Assembly: GCA_039033855.1 (NCBI GenBank)
Contig: JBCCBV010000019.1
Coordinates: 9,317-73,316 of the forward strand
Length of the DNA: 64,000 nucleotides
Origin: JBCCBV01 sp039033855
GTDB taxonomy: Bacteria > Planctomycetota > Phycisphaerae > Phycisphaerales > Phycisphaeraceae
Direction of reading: 5' to 3'
In this document: positions 1-6,872 of the stretch, piece after piece
Position numbering within the stretch: the stretch's first letter is position 1
Layout of the letters: every line of letters begins with the position of its first letter
Made by a program: the position numbers and the translations under genes
Notes under the pieces: model-generated
The model's input: the letters and a program-made list of their open reading frames with translations, nothing else
Databases searched by the model: none
What the model was told of the DNA's origin: nothing

Positions 1-179
1 AGCCACTTCACCACGCCCCCCGACTCGGCCGGCACGTCGAACGACGCCTTGCTCGTCTCGGCCACCATCAGCGTTTCGCCCGGCGAAACCGAGTCGCCGT
101 CGGCCACCTTCCGCGTCAGCACCGTGATGCTGTCGTCGTTCACGTTGTTCTGAGGGGCGAACTGTTCAACCACCGCCAT
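1..179 (-). CDS. Lipoyl-domain protein, N-terminal part (cut by window edge)
   Basis: Only the first 59 residues are inside the window. They read as a biotinyl/lipoyl attachment domain: a glycine-rich turn (VADGDSVSPGE) followed by VAETSKA, where Lys44 is the expected lipoylation site. Such domains carry the acyl intermediate for 2-oxoacid dehydrogenase complexes. The ATG at 179 lies inside the end of the E1 gene (14-bp overlap) and GGAGGGG stands 7 bases upstream of it, so the two are translationally coupled and probably work together. The rest may be an E2 acyltransferase or another lipoyl fusion; this cannot be seen here. Confidence 0.8.
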   Translation of the reverse strand, partial: MAVVEQFAPQNNVNDDSITVLTRKVADGDSVSPGETLMVAETSKASFDVPAESGGVVKW

Positions 180-2136
180 GGCTGCGCCCCTCCATCGCCG
201 CAACGACCGCGTCGCAAACGCCTTGGGCATTGGGCAAAAGCTGCTTTTCCAACGGCCCGCAAGACGGGATCGGGTGCGCCGGCGCGTACACCCGCTGCGC
301 GCTCCGCACCGCCGAGCCGAGTTCCATGAACACCCCGCTGACCACCTCCGACCCCCACGCCGCGAACCCGTGGCCCTCTTCCACCACCACCAGCCGCCCG
401 CTGCGGGCCACCGACTCCAGCACCGGCGCCAGGTTCAAGGGATACAGCCGGGTCGGGCACACCACCTCGCACACCACGTCGTGTTGCTCGAACGCCTTCA
501 CCGCCGCCTCTTCCGTCACCGGCAGGGCCCCGCCGTAACACACCACCGTCACGTCCGGCTCGGACGCAGGCCGCAAGCGCGTCGTCGGGAACACCTCGCC
601 CGACTGCTCGAGCGCCCAGCCCGGCGCCACGTCCGACGACAGCCGCTTGGCGTACAGCAGCTTGTTCTCGACCACCAGCGTCATGCGGTCGATCGTCTCG
701 AACAGCGGGCCGTACAGCTTCGACGGCTCGATGCGCGGGTGCAGCGCAAGCACCTGCGTCTGCGGCAGCCCTAAGAAATGCTTCTCGAGCGACTGGCTGT
801 GCGTCGGCCCGTACCCGCGCCCGCCGCCCATCGGCGTGCGCACGATCACCGGCACCTGCACCTGGCCGTTGTACATTCTCGGAAACTTAGCCGCATGGTT
901 GATGATCTGGTCCGCCGCGAGCGTCAAAAAGTCGCCGAACATGATCTCGCACACCGGGCGCATGCCCGACAACGCGAGCCCGTTGCCAAACCCCACGATC
1001 GCCGCCTCGCTGATCGTTGTGGTCTTCACCCGGTCGGGGTACGCGTCGCTCAGCCCCAGCGTCGCCTTGAACGCCCCGCCGTAGGGCGAAAGGATGTCCT
1101 CGCCCAGCATCACGATCCGCTCGTCTTTGCCCATCCACTCGTGGAAACACGCCGCCAGCGCCTCGCCCACCCGCGCCCGGGTTTCGATCACCGTCGGCGA
1201 CCAGCTCGGCGGGTCAACCACCGGCGGCTCGTCGCCATAACCCACGGCAGGGGGGTACTCCGCCGCGAGCGCATCCTCCACCGCGCGGTCGATCCGCTCG
1301 TCGATCCGCCCGGCCAGAATCCCCGCGTCCTCCGGCGAGTCGGCCTCAAACCGCCGCAACAAATCCCGGTCCCAATACCCCTGCACCTGCGCCGGGTCGC
1401 GGTCGTCATCACCCTTGGAATGCGCCTTGAGGCGGTCCGTCTCCACGATGAGCAGCGCCGGCCGGCTCTGCGAACGCACGTACCCCGCCGCCTTCTGCGC
1501 CACGCCCATCAACTCGGGCAGATGCCAGGTGTCGCCCGCGAACGCCTCGATCCCAAACGCCTCGAACCGCGCCGCCATGTCCCCGGCGATCGTCGTTTCC
1601 TGCGGCGTGCTCTGCGAAAAACGGTTGTTCTCCAGCACGATGAGCAGCGGCAAGGACCACTTGGAGATCAGGTTCGCCGTCTCGTACACCACGCCCTCGC
1701 CCAGCGTGCCCTCGCCAATAAACACCGCCGCGATGGCGTCGGTCCCCGCCAGCTTTTCCGAAAGCGCCAGCCCCGCGGCGCAAGGCACGATGCCGCCCTG
1801 GATGCCGTTGCTGAAAAACCGCTCGTAACACAGGTGCTGACTGCCGCCCCAGCCGCCGCACACGCCGGTGGTCTTGCCCATGATCTCGGCGATCAGGCCC
1901 TCGACCTGATCCGTCCGCGCGATGAAGTGCCCGTGGCAACGGTGGTTGCTGAACACCCAGTCGCGCTCGCCGAGCGCCTCGGCCACCGCCACCGCCACCA
2001 GCTCCTGGCCGATGCAGGTGTGCACCGTCCCGAACAGCTTGCCCTGCGCAAACAGCTCGAGCAGCCGTTCTTCCACCCGCCGGATCAGCATCGCCGACTC
2101 GTACGCCGCCAGCGCCTGTTCATCGAGAACTTGCAT
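166..2136 (-). CDS. Fused E1 alpha/beta thiamine-diphosphate 2-oxoacid dehydrogenase
   Basis: A 656-residue protein joining the alpha (about 1-300) and beta (about 325-656) chains of a pyruvate/acetoin/branched-chain-type E1 dehydrogenase. E1 decarboxylates a 2-oxoacid on thiamine diphosphate and passes the acyl group to a lipoyl arm. The thiamine-diphosphate motif is visible as GEG at 141-143 and NN at 170-171. The beta half has GEDILSPYGGAF and TTTISEAAIVGFGNGLA. I chose the ATG at 2136 because AAGGTGG lies just upstream; an in-frame codon 10 residues earlier lacks this. The next gene encodes a lipoyl domain, its likely partner. The substrate is unknown; nearby polysaccharide genes suggest a specialised complex rather than central pyruvate dehydrogenase. 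Confidence 0.88.
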   Translation of the reverse strand: MQVLDEQALAAYESAMLIRRVEERLLELFAQGKLFGTVHTCIGQELVAVAVAEALGERDWVFSNHRCHGHFIARTDQVEGLIAEIMGKTTGVCGGWGGSQHLCYERFFSNGIQGGIVPCAAGLALSEKLAGTDAIAAVFIGEGTLGEGVVYETANLISKWSLPLLIVLENNRFSQSTPQETTIAGDMAARFEAFGIEAFAGDTWHLPELMGVAQKAAGYVRSQSRPALLIVETDRLKAHSKGDDDRDPAQVQGYWDRDLLRRFEADSPEDAGILAGRIDERIDRAVEDALAAEYPPAVGYGDEPPVVDPPSWSPTVIETRARVGEALAACFHEWMGKDERIVMLGEDILSPYGGAFKATLGLSDAYPDRVKTTTISEAAIVGFGNGLALSGMRPVCEIMFGDFLTLAADQIINHAAKFPRMYNGQVQVPVIVRTPMGGGRGYGPTHSQSLEKHFLGLPQTQVLALHPRIEPSKLYGPLFETIDRMTLVVENKLLYAKRLSSDVAPGWALEQSGEVFPTTRLRPASEPDVTVVCYGGALPVTEEAAVKAFEQHDVVCEVVCPTRLYPLNLAPVLESVARSGRLVVVEEGHGFAAWGSEVVSGVFMELGSAVRSAQRVYAPAHPIPSCGPLEKQLLPNAQGVCDAVVAAMEGRSHGGG

Positions 2137-2210
2137 GCGCCCACCTTGCTGCAGACCCGGAGCCAACCCCGACTATATCGACAACCCCCCGGCGCCCTCG
2201 GGAATACCCC

Positions 2211-2259
2211 GTGGATTCACTCCGGATTCCTCCGGATTCGCCCGGACCCGTGGATTCAC
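2211..2259. repeat. 10-bp-phased direct repeat upstream of the E1 gene
   Basis: GTGGATTCAC (2211-2220), TCCGGATTCC (2221-2230), TCCGGATTCG (2231-2240), CCCGGACCC (2241-2249) and again GTGGATTCAC (2250-2259). The units step by about one DNA helical turn and sit 75-123 bp upstream of the E1 start, so they may be protein-binding sites. The rest of the 2137-2551 gap holds a terminator and no gene. Confidence 0.6.
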
Positions 2260-2433
2260 CCGCTTTATCGGCGCAGATGGAGTCGCGTTGCCGTGTGCGC
2301 GCGCTTGTCTTGCCCGTGGGCGACCACAATCCCCCGCTCTAGCCCCGGACTCCGCCCAGGGATACGTCGATGGACACGCCCGGCCATTCCCCTTGCTCCG
2401 CCAAAACGGTGGCCCCGCAACGACGCCCGCGCG

Positions 2434-2464
2434 TAAAAACGCCCCGGGAGTGAGCCCGGGGCGT
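2434..2464 (-). terminator. Rho-independent terminator of the PEP-CTERM/dockerin gene
   Basis: Perfect 10-bp arms ACGCCCCGGG (2439-2448) and CCCGGGGCGT (2455-2464) with a 6-base loop. On the minus strand the stem is followed by a run of T (AAAAA at 2435-2439 on the plus strand). It lies about 90 bp past the stop of the gene at 2552-3697, the position expected for its terminator. Confidence 0.75.
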
Positions 2465-2551
2465 GGGGGAAGGAACAAAGTCGGCGGAAACGGTGGTCGG
2501 CACGGTGGTCGGCCCGGTAGGCATCCGTTACGCCGGTCCGGTGCTGCCGGC

Positions 2552-3697
2552 TCAGGCGTGCCGCCGTCGGAGCAGGGTCAGGCCGGCCAGGCCCAGCAGC
2601 GCCGCGGAAGCGGGTTCGGGCACGGCCGCGGGGCTGCCGGCGCCGAAGTTAGCCGTGAGGATGTCGAAGTCGAGCAGGTCGACCGTGAAGTCGGGCGGGT
2701 TGGTTGGGCTCAGGTTCTGACGGGTGAAGTCGCCGCCCGCCCAACCAATACCCGAGGAGCCGAAGTTCCCGGTCAAGATGTCGAAGTCGAGCAGGTCCAC
2801 GGCGCCGTCGAGGTTGGCGTCGCCGTAGAAGGTGCCGGTTCCACCGCCGGTGGTAGGCACGAGGTTGAGAACCAGTTCGTCGAGGTCGGCCTGATCGATC
2901 TGGCCGTCGGTATTGAGGTCCATGTAGCCATAGGTCGTTGCGCTAGCCCCAACGCCGATGGCGATGGAAAGGGTGTCGATATCGAGGGCGTTGACGACGC
3001 CGTCGTCGTTGAGGTCGGCCGGGTCGGCGCCGACCGACAATACTGGCGGCAATTCTTGGATGACGATAAGAGCAGAGGTACTGGCGGAGAAGTCGTCACT
3101 ATTGCTTGACTGGATCTCTGCGCTATAGAAATAACTGCCAGAAGGAATAAACCCGCCGATCAAACCACTAGTCAACACTGTTTGCCCGCCACCATTATTA
3201 ATTGCTAGTTCGCTATAGAGGGCGTCGCCAACATTCTGAGGAGATCCCTCCGAAAAACCTGCAAACGCGAATCCTTCCCCGCTTTGAAGCTGCACAGCGG
3301 GGAGGACCAAGTAAGCAAATTCATTAGGCCCGGTTAAGTTCCAGAGGATGCTGGCAGTAGAGCCTCCAACGAATGTGATACTCGAATCGAAGCTTGTGCG
3401 GGCACTACCCCCGAAACTATATAGGCTGCTTGTATTAGTCTCGAATATGGCATTTACAAAAGCTTCTCCCGACGCGATTACCGTACCTCCCATGTCCTCA
3501 AATTCTTCAAATACTGAAGCACCCCCACTAGTTTGACTGTCGGATACGCCAACTTCCTGCAGGCCTGTGGCTGCATTAAATTGTATGGCCGAAGACGCAA
3601 AAGCTTGGGGGGATACAGAAAGACTAGTCAAGCCTAATACAGAAACGCCCAGTCGGCGCAAATTGTTGGTTTTGAGACATTTCGATTTAATAAACAT
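2552..3697 (-). CDS. Secreted dockerin-repeat protein with PEP-CTERM sorting signal
   Basis: A 381-residue exported protein of unknown function. It has a basic N-terminus and a hydrophobic signal segment ending near AFASSA, then a beta-rich, Ser/Gly-rich body. Residues about 225-355 carry calcium-loop repeats resembling dockerins (DLNDDGVVNALDIDTL, DLNTDGQIDQADLDEL, DANLDGAVDLLDFDIL and a degenerate fourth). The C-terminus reads VPEPASAALLGLAGLTLLRRR, a PEP-CTERM signal: motif, membrane helix, Arg cluster. Exosortase systems cut such proteins and link them to exopolysaccharide. Two ATGs adjoin (3700 and 3697); the second fits the AGAGG ribosome site better. The central part is clearly less GC-rich than its neighbours. 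Confidence 0.85.
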   Translation of the reverse strand: MFIKSKCLKTNNLRRLGVSVLGLTSLSVSPQAFASSAIQFNAATGLQEVGVSDSQTSGGASVFEEFEDMGGTVIASGEAFVNAIFETNTSSLYSFGGSARTSFDSSITFVGGSTASILWNLTGPNEFAYLVLPAVQLQSGEGFAFAGFSEGSPQNVGDALYSELAINNGGGQTVLTSGLIGGFIPSGSYFYSAEIQSSNSDDFSASTSALIVIQELPPVLSVGADPADLNDDGVVNALDIDTLSIAIGVGASATTYGYMDLNTDGQIDQADLDELVLNLVPTTGGGTGTFYGDANLDGAVDLLDFDILTGNFGSSGIGWAGGDFTRQNLSPTNPPDFTVDLLDFDILTANFGAGSPAAVPEPASAALLGLAGLTLLRRRHA

Positions 3698-3708
3698 CAT
3701 ACACCTCT

Positions 3709-3721
3709 CGCACTAAGTGCG
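3709..3721. promoter_or_regulatory. Perfect palindrome in the PEP-CTERM gene leader
   Basis: CGCACT-A-AGTGCG lies 12 bp upstream of the start at 3697, directly before the ribosome site. It could be an operator or an RNA hairpin affecting translation. The rest of the 3722-4169 gap is AT-richer up to about 3950; I found no convincing gene or promoter pair there. Confidence 0.4.
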
Positions 3722-4169
3722 AAATGATAAAGGTTAGTGTTGGCGGGCCCGCCGAAATGTTGTCGCCCGGTGCGACGTTGTCAACATAACGTCTCGGTGG
3801 GGAAAAGCGATAGCCGTTCTATCGCGAGCACGGTTTTTGTTCGATTGAACGTTGTTTTATCTGTTTGGGTTTACTTGCCCAGGTCAGGCCTGATCGGGCA
3901 ACGGATCGGGGTTCAGACACGGCCGCAACCGCGGCGATTTGTTTAACCCGTGATCTCGGTTTGGGTTATTGCCTCGGGGGTGCGCGGGGCCGTGCCCGGG
4001 CAGGGGGTTCATTCCGCCGGGCCGCGCGAGGGCGGCGCCGGAGTATGTCGCGGGAAGGGCTCAGGGTTTTCCACATCACCCGGAGAGAGCCGGCGTCTTC
4101 TGCGCGCCGCGGTCGCGTGCCGCCGACAATCCCGGAGCCCCGGGCGATTCCCCCGCCCCCGAACCCTCA

Positions 4170-4859
4170 TCACCCCGCCCCCGGCTCCGCTGGCCGGGGC
4201 CGCGGCTTCACCACCGCCGCCGGGTTCCCCGCCACCACCGTCCACGCCGGCACGTCCCGCCCCGCCACCGCCCGGGCGCCCACCACCGCGTTGTCGCCCA
4301 CCGTCACCCCGGGCCCCACGAACGCTTCGGCGCACACCCACACCCCCGAACCGATCGTGATCTCGGCCCGGATTAGCGGCAGCTCGGGCCGGCGGTAGTC
4401 GTGCGTCCCCGCGCACAGGTGCGCATCCTGCGACACCACCGTGTGATCCCCGATCCGGATACGGCCCAGGTTGTAAACATTCACCCCGCCCGCCACCGCC
4501 GAGTGTGCGCCCACCTCCAGCAGCCAGGGGTGGACGATCCGCGTGGTGGGCCAGGTCCGGGCCGTGTCGGCGAGGGTCGCCCCCATCTGACGCAGCCAGA
4601 ACCGCCGCCAGCCAAAGGCCCGCCGCGGGCTCGGCCGGATGAGCACCTTGTCCACCAGACCCCAGAGCACCCGCCGGGCGTAGTCCTTGCGGGTGTACGG
4701 ATACGCCGCCACCCGGTCGAGCGCCTGCGCCAAGCGGGGCGCCACGACCGGTGCTTGATCCGGAGCCGCATCCGGGGAACCTTCCGGGGGGCTTTCTATA
4801 GAGGGATCGGGCCCGGAAGCAGCAGGGGGGTCGGTCGCAGCCATGACCCGCGCGAGCAT
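4170..4859 (-). CDS. Hexapeptide-repeat acetyltransferase, WcaF-like (colanic-acid type)
   Basis: A protein of about 229 residues, probably adding O-acetyl groups to a polysaccharide from acetyl-CoA. The C-terminal half is a left-handed beta-helix: repeats such as NLGRIRIGDHTVVSQ and EITIGSGVWVCAEAFVGPGVTVGDNAVVG, with the AGTHDYRRPELPLI segment typical of WcaF-like enzymes (its His is the usual catalytic base). It ends with a VVAGNPAAVVKPR tail, as in the family. The first 45 residues are a low-complexity Pro/Asp-rich leader coded partly by CCGGA-type repeats, so the start (4859 or 4844) is uncertain. It diverges from the GT2 gene, consistent with polysaccharide decoration. Confidence 0.8.
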   Translation of the reverse strand: MLARVMAATDPPAASGPDPSIESPPEGSPDAAPDQAPVVAPRLAQALDRVAAYPYTRKDYARRVLWGLVDKVLIRPSPRRAFGWRRFWLRQMGATLADTARTWPTTRIVHPWLLEVGAHSAVAGGVNVYNLGRIRIGDHTVVSQDAHLCAGTHDYRRPELPLIRAEITIGSGVWVCAEAFVGPGVTVGDNAVVGARAVAGRDVPAWTVVAGNPAAVVKPRPRPAEPGAG

Positions 4860-4886
4860 ACCCCCCAAGGCCGCCTGATATCGTCC

Positions 4887-4934
4887 CACCCCCGGAACCC
4901 CGGAACCCCCGAACCCCGGTACCCCGAAACCCCT
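4887..4934. repeat. CCCCGGAA-type repeat array in a divergent promoter region
   Basis: Tandem words such as CCCCCGGAAC, CCCCGGAACC and CCCCCGAACC fill the space between two divergent polysaccharide genes. Related copies lie on both sides (4759-4794 and 4981-5020), inside the N-terminal codons of each gene. Confidence 0.65.
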
Positions 4935-4938
4935 GCCC

Positions 4939-5877
4939 GTGAACGACCACGCCCACGCCAATCCCGATGCGCCCGCGACAACACCTTCCGGGATGGCCGC
5001 TTCCGGGGGAACACCTTCCAGGGAGGCCAACGTCGACGTCCTGATCATCGCCAAGGACGAGGCCCTGAACCTGCCCCACAGCCTGACCGCGCTCCAGGGC
5101 TGGACCCGACGCGTCGTCGTCGTCGACTCCGGCAGCACCGACGGCAGCACCGAACTCGCCAAGTCGCTCGGCGCCGAGGTCGTCCACCACGACTGGGCCG
5201 GCTACGCCGGGCAACGCAACTGGGCCCTGGACCACCTGGGCTTCTCCGCCGGCTGGACCCTGATCCTCGACGCCGACGAAACCATCACCCCCGAACTCCG
5301 CGCCCAAATCGTCGAACTCACCAACCGGCCGACCGCCGACGTGCCCGAAACCGCCTTCTTCATCAACCGCCTGCCCCACTTCCTGGGCAAACCCATCCGC
5401 CACTGCGGCTTCTACCCCAACTGGCAGCTCCGCCTGTTCAAGACCGGCGCCGGCCGGTACGAAGAACGCCGCGTCCACGAGCACCTGCTGGTCACCGGCG
5501 AAAAAGGCTACCTCCAGCCCCCGCTCGACCACCACGACCGCAGGCCGCTCCATCACTACATGGCCAAGCACAACGACTACTCCACCCTCGAGGCCGAACA
5601 ACAGTTCGCCGAAACCCTGGGCGAAGACGCCGCCGGCCGGACCGACCACCTCGCCCCCGACCAAAAACGCAGGCGCTGGCTCAAAAAGAACGTCCTCCGC
5701 CGACTCCCCACCCCCGGCTTCTTCCGCTTCGTCTACATGTACGTCCTGCGCCTGGGCTTCCTCGACGGCGTCGCCGGATTCCGCTTCTGCCGGTTCATCG
5801 GCTTCTACGACACCCTGGTGTCCATGAAGTACCGCGAACTCCTGGCCCGACACGCCGAAGAGTCGAAGACCACCTAA
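4939..5877 (+). CDS. Family 2 glycosyltransferase (WaaE/KdtX-like)
   Basis: A 312-residue enzyme that transfers a sugar from a nucleotide sugar, probably in polysaccharide or lipopolysaccharide-core assembly. The GT-A fold is clear: VDVLIIAKDEALNL near residue 34, VVVDSGSTDGS, and the metal-binding LILDADET. The region ERRVHEHLLVTGEKGYLQPPLDHH matches the WaaE-type branch. A hydrophobic amphipathic C-terminal segment suggests membrane association. The given start is a GTG at 4939; an ATG at 4993 would drop a low-complexity leader and is equally possible. yebC follows after 40 bp. Confidence 0.85.
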   Translation: MNDHAHANPDAPATTPSGMAASGGTPSREANVDVLIIAKDEALNLPHSLTALQGWTRRVVVVDSGSTDGSTELAKSLGAEVVHHDWAGYAGQRNWALDHLGFSAGWTLILDADETITPELRAQIVELTNRPTADVPETAFFINRLPHFLGKPIRHCGFYPNWQLRLFKTGAGRYEERRVHEHLLVTGEKGYLQPPLDHHDRRPLHHYMAKHNDYSTLEAEQQFAETLGEDAAGRTDHLAPDQKRRRWLKKNVLRRLPTPGFFRFVYMYVLRLGFLDGVAGFRFCRFIGFYDTLVSMKYRELLARHAEESKTT

Positions 5878-5917
5878 CCCGCATTCTTAAGCCTTTCAGA
5901 ACAACCGGAGACCTCCC

Positions 5918-6646
5918 ATGGCCGGGCACAGCAAGTGGGCCAACATCAAGCACCGCAAGGGCCGGCAGGACGCCAAGCGCTCCAAGCTCTGGAGCAAGTG
6001 CTCGCGCGCCATCATCGCCGCCGCCAAGGCAGGCGGACCCGACCCCGCCGCCAACCTCACCCTGCGCTACGCCATCGAAGACGCCAAGTCGCAGAACATG
6101 CCCAAGGACACCATCGAAAAGGCCGTCGCCAAGGGCGCCGGCGCGGGCGAGGGCGCCGACTACGAAGAAATCCTCTACGAGGGCTACGGCCCGGCCGGCG
6201 TGGCCGTCATGCTCGAAATCCTCACCGACAACCGAAACCGCACCGCCCCCGAGGTCCGCAAGATCTTCGAAAAAGCAGGCGGGGCGCTCGGCGCGTCCAA
6301 CTCCGTCGCCTTCCAGTTCGAACGCAAAGGCGAACTCCTGCTCGAACCCGACGCCGGGACCGAAGACCAGGTCATGGAACTCGCCCTCGAAGCCGGCGCC
6401 GAAGACGTCGAATCGTCCGACGACGGCCACCGCATCGTGACCGAACCGACCGACTTCCTCGCCGTCCGCCAAGCCCTCGACGCCGCCGACATCGCCCCCG
6501 CCTGGGCCGGCATCCGCATGCTCCCGGTCAACACCGCCGCCTGCTCCGGCAAGGACGCCGAAAAGTTCCTCCGCTTCCTCGACGACCTCGAAGACCACGA
6601 CGACATCCAGGCCGTCCACCACAACGCCGAAATCCCCGACGACTAA
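5918..6646 (+). CDS. yebC: YebC/PmpR-family regulator
   Basis: A 242-residue cytoplasmic protein starting MAGHSKWANIKHRKGRQDAKR, the family signature. It continues with the expected domains, including NMPKDTIEKAVAKG and EILYEGYGPAGVAVMLEILTDNRNRT. Members bind DNA as regulators, and recent work links some to relief of ribosome stalling at proline stretches; which role holds here is not visible. GGAG lies 9 bases before the ATG. The length is normal. Confidence 0.96.
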   Translation: MAGHSKWANIKHRKGRQDAKRSKLWSKCSRAIIAAAKAGGPDPAANLTLRYAIEDAKSQNMPKDTIEKAVAKGAGAGEGADYEEILYEGYGPAGVAVMLEILTDNRNRTAPEVRKIFEKAGGALGASNSVAFQFERKGELLLEPDAGTEDQVMELALEAGAEDVESSDDGHRIVTEPTDFLAVRQALDAADIAPAWAGIRMLPVNTAACSGKDAEKFLRFLDDLEDHDDIQAVHHNAEIPDD

Positions 6647-6687
6647 CTCGAAGCGCTCACCGCGTGACACCAGGGCTTTCGGCCCCG

Positions 6688-6720
6688 GATTTCGCCCCGG
6701 GCAGAGCCCGGGGCGAAATC
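6688..6720. repeat. Perfect 15-bp-arm palindrome with AGA loop
   Basis: Arms GATTTCGCCCCGGGC (6688-6702) and GCCCGGGGCGAAATC (6706-6720). It follows yebC by 41 bp and could end its transcript, although no T-run follows. The core CCCCGGGC-3 nt-GCCCGGGG recurs at 50083-50101, so it may be a mobile palindrome. A pyrimidine-rich tract (6721-6835) lies between it and the next palindrome. Confidence 0.7.
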
Positions 6721-6839
6721 TCCTGCCTGCGTTTTCTGCCTTGTGTCTTCTGTCTCCTTCCTTCTGTCTTCTTGCCCATTTGATCCCCTCCGCATCCTGT
6801 CATCCTGTCTAGATTTCCGTTTCCGCCCTCCGCCGGTGG

Positions 6840-6858
6840 CACGGGCGTCCCGCCCGTG
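6840..6858. repeat. Short palindrome of the HGRDARAT-type repeat
   Basis: CACGGGCG-TCC-CGCCCGTG. The minus-strand frame across it reads HGRDARAT. From memory, that peptide recurs in spurious small ORFs of many planctomycete and cyanobacterial genomes, marking a dispersed repeat rather than a gene. It sits just before the glycosyltransferase start at 6873. Confidence 0.5.
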
Positions 6859-6872
6859 ATGCAATAGCGTCC

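Noticed and set aside
3756..3784. Sigma-70 promoter for the PEP-CTERM gene (TTGACA at 3784-3779 on the minus strand)
   Set aside because: The -35-like hexamer is perfect, but no acceptable -10 box lies 16-18 bp downstream.
4009..5853. A 614-codon minus-strand frame spanning two genes
   Set aside because: It runs antisense to the GT2 gene and in another frame of the acetyltransferase gene. It has no recognisable domain.
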